Below, piece by piece: positions 11,401 through 23,400 of a stretch of 64,000 nucleotides of DNA. Each line of letters begins with the position of its first letter. Within the stretch, counting starts at the first letter, position 1. The notes below the pieces were generated by a model, which ran no database searches, was not told the DNA's origin, and saw nothing but the letters and a program-made list of their open reading frames with translations. The stretch is from Mesostigma viride (Eukaryota; Streptophyta; Mesostigmatophyceae; Mesostigmatales; Mesostigmataceae), in the NCBI GenBank assembly GCA_009746045.1, contig RPFO01000950.1:62001-126000 (forward strand). The letters are read 5' to 3'. The translations under genes and the position numbers were made by a program.

Positions 11401-14400
11401 GTAGACATGGGCCTACACGGACACATGCGTTTGGCATGCTTGTCACCCACCCACCCGGCGGGGATGTGCGTGGGGCCGGTTCTCACAGCTGTGTCCAGCA
11501 TGGCCACCCTCTGATGAATGGCGATCAGTCGTTGTTTGTCGCGGTTGGAAGGAAGGATCAAAGCTTGACACCTGGCCAGTTGCGCTATTTGTGCCATGTT
11601 GGCATATGCCATGGCATCACGGAGCTTCTCACGGTAGGTGCTCGCTGTGCGCTCGGCCTCACCGCGTCGACCTCATGGGGGTTGCGTCACGGTGTTGCGG
11701 TCTTCTACAGTGAATCTAGTATACAAAATGCCAGTTTCTCAATCGCGCTGCGAAATCTTGATACCAGTTGCTCAATCGCGCTGCGAAATCTTGATTGCGC
11801 ACCGTTCCAACCCCCTTGATCAGCTGGATGATTTTGTGACTTGTAAGAGTTTGTTGTAGTTTGTTGTTTATGTTCTCCTTTTTCTCATCCTCTGCAGTTC
11901 TTTGATACACGTATCCCGTTGCTTACAAATTAATGACTATGTCCATACTATTTCAGCTCCCCTTGTCGTCCTTTTGTGCTGGATGCCCCTTGCATCCCCC
12001 CCTCCCGCCCCCAACTTGGGCATGCCGCAGGAGCTGACCCTCAACTGGCTGTGGCACGTGGTGGCGCTGAACGTGAGCAACTTCCTACTGCTGGCCATGG
12101 ACGAGCCGATGCGGGACCTGTGCGTGTCCCTGGGGGTCCCTGTCTACCTGATGGAGATGTCGCGCGGCGATGAGGCCAACACCGCGCTGCTGGCGCACGT
12201 GGCGGAGAAGGACAAGGCGCACCTCACGCAGTACGACCTGCTGCGGTATGTGCGGCTGCGAGTGGGTTGGGAGCCCCGTGTTGTGAGGTGTGCTGTTGCA
12301 TGTGTGGTTCTCTGGCGGTTCCCCTGTTTAGGGTCGCCATGAGCCAGATGCGTTGCCGGAACCGTGCAACTCAAGGCGATTTGTCCTCAGGAAGTGCCTG
12401 GGTTTGGGGGTTGGACGGTGGGGGGTACAGTCAGCGGGGGAGTGGTTAAGAGGTGGGGAATATTGGGAAAGGACTTGAAAAAAGGGCAGTCACCCAGATT
12501 CTGGGGTGTGTTTTGCGGAGTGAGTCTAATGAAAGCTGGGCCGCATTGGCGTTGCTTTGTGCATTTGTATTTCAGGGTGTGCCCAAGAGATGAGCCAGTG
12601 ATCAATAATTGGCGACGTTGTGGTTCCCAACATGCTTTCGACACACATGCCATTGTTGATGCGTGTTCAGCTGGTACTCATGCTTTCGACACGCATGCCA
12701 TTGTTGATGCGTGTTCAGCTGGTACTCTGAGGAGTAGTTGACCATGGAGTGGCAGCAAGGGACCGCAGGGTAGGATCTTTCCAGGCGAAGATGGGAACCA
12801 ATGGCGTTGCAGTTGCACCGCAGCGCAATCTGACACATTCACGTTTTAGAAATTTCCGCCACCGTGTAATCGCTGCAGCACCAGTGCTCCTTCAGTTGTA
12901 TGACACTTGCCTCTCCCCTGCTGCCACATGGCGGTGCCTCCCCTTCCCACTACATGACCGGCAGGGATGCTCATGTGTTTATGCACTTGCTTGTTTGCGA
13001 CGAATGTGGTGGTATGCCCCCAGTCTGGACCACAACGCGTTCCGCCGCATGGGCATGCTCAAGTGCGACATCCTGCTGCAGCTGCTGACCACGGGCCACG
13101 ACGTGCTCTTCAGCGACACGGACACCGTGTGGATGCGCAACCCGTGGCCCTACCTTGTGAGTGCTGTGCCGGTGTACCATCGACAAGGGGGGTGGGGGAG
13201 GATGGGGTGTGTGGATGCGCAACTGGTGGCCCTACCTTGTGAGTGCCGTGCTGGTATAACATAGGGAAGGGGGGTGGGGGAGGATGGGGCATGTGGATGC
13301 GCAACTGGTGGCCCTACCTTGTGAGTGCCGTGCTGGTATAACATAGGGAAGGGGGGTGGGGGAGGATGGGGTGTGTGGATGCGCAACTGGTGGCCCTACC
13401 TTGTGAGTGCCGTACCGGTATAACATAGGGAAGGGGGTGGGGGAGGATGGGGCGTGTGGATGCGCAACCCGTGGCCCTACCTTGTGAGTGCCGTACCGGT
13501 ATAACATAGGGAAGGGGGGTGGGGGAGGATGGGGTGTGTGGATGCGCAACTGGTGGCCCTACCTTGTGAGTGCCGTACCGGTATAACATAGGGAAGGGGG
13601 GTGGGGGAGGATGGGGCGTGTGGATGCGCAACCCGTGGCCCTACCTTGTGAGTGCTGTGCCGGTATAACATAGGGAAGGGGGTGGGGGAGGATGGGGCGT
13701 GTGGATGCGCAACCCGTGGCCCTACCTTGTGAGTGCTGTGCCGGTATAACATAGGGAAGGGGGGTGGGGGAGGATGGGGCGTGTGGATGCGCAACCCGTG
13801 GCCCTACCTTGTGAGTGCTGTGCCGGTATAACATAGGGAAGGGGGGTGGGGGAGGATGGGGCGTGTGGATGCGCAACCCGTGGCCCTACCTTGTGAGTGC
13901 TGTGCCGGTGTACCATCGGCAAGGGGGGTGGGGGAGGATGGGGTATGACAGCGCAGGGCTGCGCCACCCGCGGCCCTACGTTGCAAGTTCTCGCTACTTT
14001 GGTGGTAAGTAATGTGCTGGCATTGTTGGCAGTAGTGTGTGCTGGTATTGCTGCCGATGTAACTATCTAGCTACCGATATAACTATCTAGCCTGTCGTGT
14101 GTGCTGGTATTGCTACCGATACAATGACCTTTGAGTGGCCACTGCCCCTCCTGGACATGCTGTGCAAGGGGAGCGCTGTCCTCACTGATTGTCTGCGCTG
14201 GGGCCCGGGCCATGCTCCCCGATTGGGGGCCCCTGCCCACTGGTCATTGCTGTCGGGTGCCATGCTGTTGAGGTCTTTGGTTCGCATGCAAGACTCCGTG
14301 GTCGCGTCTCATGCCAGCTGGCTGCTGGTGGAATGGAAGCTGAGCTGACGGATTATGCTGTACCTTGCCTGCTTTCTCTCTTCCCTGATACGCCCTCCTT

Positions 14401-17400
14401 TTGCTACGACCTACTCCTAGCATCCGCACTCTTCCTCCCCTGTTGCCGCCTGCATGCTTACTCACCCCAACCACCACCCCATCTTGCCTGCATGCTGCTG
14501 GCCCCCAACAAACTCCATGCAACCTGCAACCTGAATTGCTCCAAACTAATATCCCATGTTATCTGCATGCCTACTTACCCCCAAATACCATTCCATGGTG
14601 GCCACATGGGGTGCTGGCCACACGGGTCCAGGACTCTACGTCGCCCACCGCCAACATCCTGGTCTCGACCGACTGCCTGTCGCACGTGCGTGATGAGGGC
14701 CTGGTGCTGCCCCCCGACGCGGTGATGTGGGACCGATGTGGCCACGTGGAGGGTCGCTGGTTCGGCACCGCGATCAACACGGGCATGCTGTTCGTGCGGT
14801 CGAGCCACGAGACGCGCCAGTTTGTGGCGAGGTGGAAGCTGGTACGCACGGCGGTAGCAGGCATGGGGGTGGAGGAAGGTAAAGTTGTGGGGCAGCACCG
14901 CAGCAGGCGTAGGGGGGAGTCGCGCTTGCGCCGTGTGGGGTGGCGTGCGCGGGGGAGAAGAATGTTGTGGGGTCGCAGGCATGTGTGGGACATCAGGTAC
15001 GCCATGTGGTTCATGCCATGACTTGCGTGTGTGCCACCCTCCTGTTGGCCAGCACATGTGCCTTCTGACCCCTTACAACCCCCTCCCTCCCTGCCTCCCT
15101 CCCTCCCTCTGCGCCCTGGCGGCTCCCCCCCAACCGCCCGCAGCGCATCGCCGAGGGCATGGGCGAGGATACGCACGTGCCGGACCCGATTGATGACCAG
15201 ATGGCGCTCAACCAGCTGGTGGCGGCGGGCATGTACCCCATACGGTGAGGGAGGGGAGGTGGGTGGGGACAAGGGGAGGGAGAGGAGGGGGGTGAGAAAA
15301 CGGAGGGGAGGGGGGAGGGGGGGGGGGACAAGGGGAGGGGAGGGGAGGGGGGTTGGGGACAATGGGAGGGGAGGGAAGCGGAAAGTGCCGTACATACCCG
15401 ATGGTGTGAGGGGCAGCCGATGGAGTGCACAGGGCTTTGTGGCATCAGGTTTTGTGGCATCAGGTTTTGTGGCATCAGGTTTTGTGGCATCAGGTTTTGT
15501 GGCATCCGGGGTGCTGGGTCGCAGGGGGACCCCGGTGCCAAAATGGTGCGGTCTGTCCCCATATCTGCTCCCTATGATCATACTAGTATTCCTTTCTACC
15601 ATTCATCTAATGTTATCTACCATTCATCTAATGTTATCTACCATTCATCTAATGTTATCTACCATTCATCCAATGTTATCTACCATTCATCCAATGTTAT
15701 CTACCATTCATCTAATGTTATCTACCATTCATCTAATGTTATCTACCATTCATCTAATGTTATCTACCATTCATCTAATGTTATCTACCATTCATCTAAT
15801 GTTATCTACCATTCATCCAATGTTATCTACCATTCATCCAATGTTATCTACCATTCATCTAATGTTATCTACCATTCATCTAATGTTATCTACCATTCAT
15901 CTAATGTTATCTACCATTCATCTAATGTTATCTACCATTCATCTAATGTTATCTACCATTCATCTAATGTTATCTACCATTCATCTAATGTTATCTACCA
16001 TTCATCTAATGTTATCTACCATTCATCTAATGTTATCTACCATTCATCTAATGTTATCTACCATTCATCTAATGTTATCTACCATTCATCTAATGTTATC
16101 TACCATTCATCTAATGTTATCTGCCATTCATCTAATGTTATCTACCATTCATCTAATGTTATCTACCATTCATCTAATGTTATCTACCATTCATCTAATG
16201 TTATCTACCATTCATCTAATGTTATCTACCATTCATCTAATGTTATCTACCATTCATCTCATGTTATTCTTGTGATGGAATACGGCGTATAGTCACAGCA
16301 CGATCGTCAACTTGGTTTTTCCTGCCCATGACATCTATCTTATGATATCTAGCTTGTCTACATCAGGCCAGCAGGCAAAGGAAGCAGGTTGGGGAGTAAC
16401 TGTCCTGGTGCACAACCCTATAGACAAGAATGTCAGGATTTCCGGATGTTCTGATGATGGACCTTCGGGTGCCACCGTGTGCCCGCTGCTCCCCCCCCCC
16501 CAAAGCCTGTGCTGGTATCTCACCACGGATGCGAGCAGCGCTGCTTCTATGGGTGCCAGCAATTGCTGAGTGTCTGGCCAAATGGTAGCCTTGGCCCGCG
16601 AGCGGACGCTCTTCTGGGCTTGGTTTGCACTGCCAACACATCCTAGTACACCTCACTAGTGTCGTACACCTTGCTCGTGTCGTACACCTTGCTGGTGTCA
16701 TACTAAGAACTGGTAGTGGTGCTTCATGCGTTGCACGTCTACATCTGGTCTTACATGCCGGGACCATCCCGTGGTTTTCTGTATGGGTTTTGTGTAGGCT
16801 CGTGCCCACCTCATGTTGACACCTGGCACTGTGCAACTCATCGTGTGTGGCGTCGCGCCTGCCACAACTTCATCCCATCCTATCAATGGCCGGGTCCGCT
16901 ACTCTGCTGATGGCGGTGACGGCGGTGCCTTTCTGTCTTTAAAACCCGCAGGCCTTACCCCGAGGACCCGCGCGTGTTCCCTGCGGGAGGAGAGCAGGAC
17001 CCTACGGACGCCAGCAAGCTGATCATGAAGCTGCGGCTCGGCACGCTGCCCACGGTGGAGTTTGCCAACGGCCACGTCTTTTTCCTTCAGCGGCTGCACC
17101 AGCGCCACGACTTCCTACCCTACGTGGTGCACGTGACGTTCACCAATGGAGGCATGGCAGGTGCGGGAATGGTTGGCAGTTGATGAGGGTCGGAACATGG
17201 CTGCCTTGAGGGACGTTTGCCTTCCAAGGTTCCTTACTGGGGCATCCTCAGGGCCTGCTAGCTTGCCGACTCATCTGTCTCGCAGGATTTCGTGTTGTCT
17301 CTCTCATCGTGACTCATCCGACATCACGGCTCATCGTGACTCATCCGACATCACGGCTCATCGTGACTCATCCGACATCATGGCTCGTCGTGACTCATCC

Positions 17401-20400
17401 GACATCATGGCTCATCGTGACTCATCCGACATCATGGCTCATCGTGACTCATCCGACATCATGGCTCATCGTGACTCATCCGACATCATGGCTCATCGTG
17501 ACTCATCCGACATCATGGCTCATCGTGACTCATCCGACATCATGGCTCATCGTGACTCATCCGACATCATGGCTCGTCGTGACTCATCCGACATCACGGC
17601 TCATCGTGACTCATCCGACATCACGGCTCATCGTGACTCATCCGACATCATGGCTCGTCGTGACTCATCCGACATCATGGCTCGTCGTGACTCATCCGAC
17701 ATCATGGCTCATCGTGACTCATCCGACATCATGGCTCGTCGTGACTCATCCGATATCATGGCTCGTCGTGACTCATCCAACATCACGGCTCATCGTGACT
17801 CATCCGACATCATGGCTCGTCGTGACTCATCCGACATCATGGCTCATCATCCGACATCATGGCTCGTCGTGACTCATCCGACATCATGGCTCGTCGTGAC
17901 TCATCCGACATCATGGCTCGTCGTGACTCATCCGACATCACGGCTCATCGTGACGGTGTCATGGTGTCTCTTGCCCTGCTATCGACGTGCTTATCGTTTG
18001 GGGGGGAATCTCTGACTAGTAAAATATCCAAGAAGAGAAATGAAGGAGTCCTGGTGCTCCAAGAACCGTTTCGTTGGAGCTTTCAGTGTCGATAAGTGCT
18101 GGCGTGAGAGCGGCAGGCCCCTTGCCCTGGGAAAAAAGCTTTGGAAAGGAGAGGCTCCGGCTGGCTGTCATGTGCAAAACTGGCATCGAGCCGAGGCATC
18201 CGTGGGGTGCATGCTACAGTGACCTGGTGCATGCTACAGTAACTCCAAGTACAGCCCCAGCACAGTCCTTGCATGTGCCTGGGGCAGGCTGAGGGGCATG
18301 CCCGAGAAGGCGGCTGCCCTTTCCCCCCGTCCCTCCCGAACATGCATGCACTAGGCTATTGCAGCCAGCCACCCATTGGTCTGCTACCAAGCAGCTGGGA
18401 TTGCTCTCTCTGGTCGCCTATCACCCCTCGTCTAAAACAGCATCACTTGCTTTTTCTAGACCATCGCATCGGCTCACACACGGCCACTGTCGCTCCATCC
18501 TTTCATGGGCAACTGCTCCAATGCCTTCCACTGGCATCATCCCCTCAATGTCGTGTGGTTGCAGGCAAGATCAACCGGCTGAGGGAAGCGCACCTGTGGC
18601 AGGTGGACGAGGACAGGTGGGGCCCCTGGATGCTCCCAGTGCTGTCGTGGCACGCAGCAGTAGGTGTTGGTGGCATGGTGTTGGAGGCCCTACGGTCGCT
18701 GGTCCACGGGATGAGGAATGGCTAGCACGGTTAGCCGCAAGGCCAGGGAGCACTGTGGGTGGTCTGCTGACGTTGGTGGTTTCTTGGGGGCCAGCGTGGA
18801 CGGCCAGCGTGAGAAAAGCCGCTGCACGTCCCTGCCAAGACCTGGGTTTTTTGTGCTCGCCTCGATGACGCACCAACTCGTTGTGGCCCCATGCGCTCGT
18901 TAGTTTGGAACGTCAGTGTGCAACATTCTTTGGGGGATCTAGTCGAGCAGGTCGGCAAAACAGCGGTGCTGCGGATGGTGGGTGAGTGATGGCCCCGCTT
19001 AACCGCTGAGATGGACACTCTTATTTGACACAAGTTATTGATTGGCTTTCACGAAGGTTATGGCTCGGCGGGGACTCCACCCGTCTACTTTTGGGTCAAT
19101 CTGCCGTGGCGCTGCTGGTGTGCTTGTTACCTTCATCAAAGCTTGGTCTACGTGCGCCTTTGCTCTTGCGCAGTTTGTAAGTGCCATCAGAAGCGACACC
19201 TGACCTCCTCGCCTCCGTTTGTTAGCCTCGCTGCCCTGGGTTCGCCACCCGTGCGTGTTCTGTGGGTGTCTCACGAATAATGGGTTCTGAGTATTGACAT
19301 CTGCCACTGCCACTTGTTGCTCTATCAAGTTACGGCTGCTTTGAGGCCAAGGAAGCGAGCGCTGCTGTTTGCCGGCCTGATGACTTTAACCCCACCTTCT
19401 GTGTGGCTAACCCCGCCTGCTAATGGCCGCGCACCTTCACGGCTCCTATTTGAGTAACCCAAGCGCCCTCCCTGTGATGCCCCTGGTTGCTGTCTCTGGC
19501 GCACCCACCGGCCTTGTGATGGTTCGATGCGGTTATGGTGCACCCGCCCGGTGCGTTGACGGCGGCAGCTACTACACGGATGGCCTGTTTGTGCACGCGC
19601 ACATCCCGCAGCACCTGGACGTTCTGGGTGATGGCAACGCGAGTGAGTGCGCAGTCACATGAGGGTTGGGCGCACGCAAAGGGGGGGCGGGGGGGTGCAA
19701 GGTGTGATGGTTTCGTGCAGGCGAGCTTGTGCGCAAGAGAGCATGCATGCCCTGTGCTGTCGGGGGTTGGAGGGTGGTCCGTTTCACGTCTGGTCATGCG
19801 GATGTTGAGTGTTTCCCCAATCATGGCTGGGCCCAACAGCGCGGTGATGGGCACGCGGGATGAGCGAGCATAGACCGAATGGCAGCATAGACCGAATGGC
19901 AGCATAGACCGAATGCCAGCATAGACCGAATGCTGGCGTGACTACCGCGCAAAAATATGTCTTGTCACGACACGCATGTGCACCTCGTGTGTGCGCGCTT
20001 TGCTTATCCAGATGGACCTCGGGACACCGCAGCTGTCTGCTTTACAAGGTGGAAGAAAGGGCTTGCGCGCTGGAAGCATGAGATGGAAGCATGAGATGGA
20101 AGCATGATATGGAATCGCAAGGTCGCCATTACCTGTGGCATGCATTCCAAGCATTGGGCTGCACTCCATTCTGCGCTACTAGGCCACACTCTGTGATGCG
20201 CAGAGAACGGGGGGGTGGCTAGGGCGAGCCTATCTCCCGCGGCGTCTCCACCCAGCCTTTCCATCATGGAATACGCTCCCACATACGCTCCCACATACGC
20301 TCCCGTTTCCTATTTTTCTCAGCCAGCGCAGTGCGGGAGGTTCACCACACCGTGCAATCCACATTTTCTAGCGGTTAATAAAATGTTCTTATCCAAGGGG

Positions 20401-23400
20401 CAGTTCCTCAGGGCTGTTGGTACGGTATGCACCCTGGGCCAGGCGTGCGGTGCCAGGTGCTAATCAGAACTCGCGGGGAGCAGACACTGCAGCCGATCCG
20501 TGCCATAAGCTGCTCCATTATCAAGGCTGGCATTCTTGTCGTGCGGCATCCCGCATAGTGGATGCGTAAAGGCACTTAGTTCTTGGACCACTTTTGAGTT
20601 CTGGGACCCCTTTTGTGTCCCTGAACGAGGGAAGTAGAAATGATGGGTGGACTCTGCCCTCTGTCGCTGCTCCAAACCTGCTGCTTTACCTCTGCGCGAA
20701 TGTCTGTGGTGCCAACGCGGGATGTGGGCAGTCTTATTCGCAAAATACGAAAACGCCCCAAGAAAGAGGCGCAGCCAAATGCTTGGCCACGAGGGAACAA
20801 GCAAGCATTGGGGCTATGTCCTCGCCATTATTTATACAGCGCATGCGAGTACAGCCAGGGTTATTGTGCTCGAGTTGTACGGCTAGGGTTTGCAAATGAT
20901 TTCCTCGGTCTGCCTTGGGCAACTCTGGGGCCGAATACCTTCAGGTCCATACACTAAAAGCCGGTCATTGTACGCCCCCCCCCCCTCTCCCGTGGCTGCC
21001 TTGGCTCTCTCTTGGGGAAACCCTGACAGGGGCCTTTGATCCGTTGGTTGCTCCTCACACTGGTCTACGCGATGTGCGTGCGTCCCTAAAATGCGTGCAG
21101 CCGTGGACACGCACATGCTGGTGGTGCGGCAGCAGCTGGCGGGCATCCGCAACGCGCTGGCCATCGCGCGCGCGCTCAACCGCACACTCATCATGCCCCG
21201 CACCAGCTGCCATTGCTCACGGTAGGGGGCTAGCGGTGCGGCTTATGCTACCACCGCTCACGGTGCAGGTCACCAGGGTGCCCGTGGTTTGGCCCACCCG
21301 CCTCTCGTTCGTCTGCCTCGTGCCTTGCTAGCCGCTGTACTAGCCCGGTGTCAGGCAGTGACCCGAGACAGGTGTCGTAGGTATCCCTTTGCATGGAGAT
21401 TCGTTGGCATGAAACAGGTCACTGTAATGTGAAGCATCAGCGCTACAATTTCGTTTTCTATGCTGACGGACGCGAGCCTTCATCTGGCAGGAGCGGTTCA
21501 CCCCTTCTGTGTTGCCGTGATCTGTTGCATTAGCAGCCTTTCGTCTGTTGTCATTGCTGGACATGATTGCCGCTTTACTCTAACCTTGTTGTTGCAGGAG
21601 TTATCTACGCAGTGTAAGGAGGGGCCCAATATTGTGGCGCGGTTGCAGGATGGCACGCCCTCCGCATTGTTAGTTTTACTAATTAATTTTTATTCTTGAC
21701 GTACACCACCTGCAAACGCTAGATAAAAGAAGAAAATTTCTATTAATTCATTCCCGAGTGTCTGTCTTCTAGCTACCAAACAAACAAGAAAGTGTAACTA
21801 AATATTCTTTGACTGTCAAAAGTGCTTCTTTCGTGGTAAAAAACAAAGAAATAGAACATCTTTGGCTGACAAATGTGCTTTACTGGCGGTAACGACCGTG
21901 CTGCTGAGTGCCGGCTGGGTTATACCAAACAAACATTTATATGATATAGAATAATTGAATCTGACAGCCAGTTCAACGGTTGTTCGGTAAACAAACAAAC
22001 AAAGTAGATATTAACAAGGGGGGGGGGGCATACCCCCTCCTTTTCCAACTTGAGCGCACACATGGGGGGGGCATACCCCTTCCTTTTCCTACTTGAGCGC
22101 ACACATGGGGGGGGGCATACCCCTTCATTTTCCTACTTGAGCGCACACATGGGGGGGGGCATACCCCTTCCTTTTCCTACTTGAGCGCACACATGGGGGG
22201 GGCATACCCCTTCATTTTCCTACTTGAGCGCACACATGGGGGGGGGCATACCCCTTCATTTTCCTACTTGAGCGCACACATGGGGGGAGGCATACCCCTT
22301 CATTTTCCTACTTGAGCGCACACATGGGGGGGGGCATACCCCCCCATTTTCCTACTTGAGCGCACACATGGGGGGGGGCATACCCCTTCATTTTCCTACT
22401 TGAGCGCACACATGGGGGGGGGCATACCCCTTCCTTTTCCTACTTGAGCGCACACATGGGGGGGGGGCATACCCCTTCCTTTTCCTACTTGAGCGCACAC
22501 ACTTTTTTGCCGTCCAGCGCCGTCCGTCACCAGCCAAAGTGAAAAATGGCTGAGCGTACAACTTTGCCAAAATGGGTCCGTCAGGGCGAAACGGAGTGCA
22601 CGTTGGACGTGTGACACGTGGCATTTATACGCTAGGGAAATAGTCGGCACAGTCAGGATTTGTATCTGACGCCACCAAGATCACTCCTAGTTTCGCCACG
22701 TGTCCTATATATCATGACCTTATAATTACCGTAGTACGTATATGTGCATTAGTACGTCCACGAGTACCTCACTCCGGGATGTAAGCCAAAACGCCGGAAA
22801 AATACCTAGTCTCATGGTGAGCGCGCACCTTTCCTGAAAACCAGGCGCCGGGTGTGTTTGCCTAGCGCACTCCGGTTTTATTTTTCTCGCGCCGTCCTCA
22901 AAAAGCCAAGTTGAGCGCACACGTTTTGAATAATTCTGGCGCCGGGGCGATTTTTGAGCTCGCTTCACGTCTGTCAAAGCCCCGTCGGACCAACCTCGGA
23001 GTGGGCAGTTTTGCTGTAACGTCCCCCCCCCTATATTAACTCATTGGACGGACCCAATCACAGTTCCAACCAATAAGACGCTATTGTCGAATTCCGAAGG
23101 GCCTTTCTGCTGAACCGAATCAAACTAACTGTGCAGAGGGTGTATGCTGTCGGCTAGGCCTTGGCGTAGCAGGGATTGCCCTCTGCCCCAGCCTCAGCAT
23201 GGAATCGCCGCTGGCCTGCGTAAACATACTGCTCTGATATGTATCCTTGTTGTCTGTTTTCTACTCTTACAGTTTTCCATTGTCTTCCTGTTGGTCCCTG
23301 CCTGACGATCTTGTTTGCAACTTCCGCAGGGACTGCCCCCGATGCCAGGTTCTGCCGGCGTGCAGGTGAGGCGCTGGCCCCTTGCATGTTCTGCTGTCGC

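Noticed and set aside
15031-16275. Frames repeating HLMLSTI or YHSSNVI
   Set aside because: The 21-bp array in a GT77 intron; no coding support.
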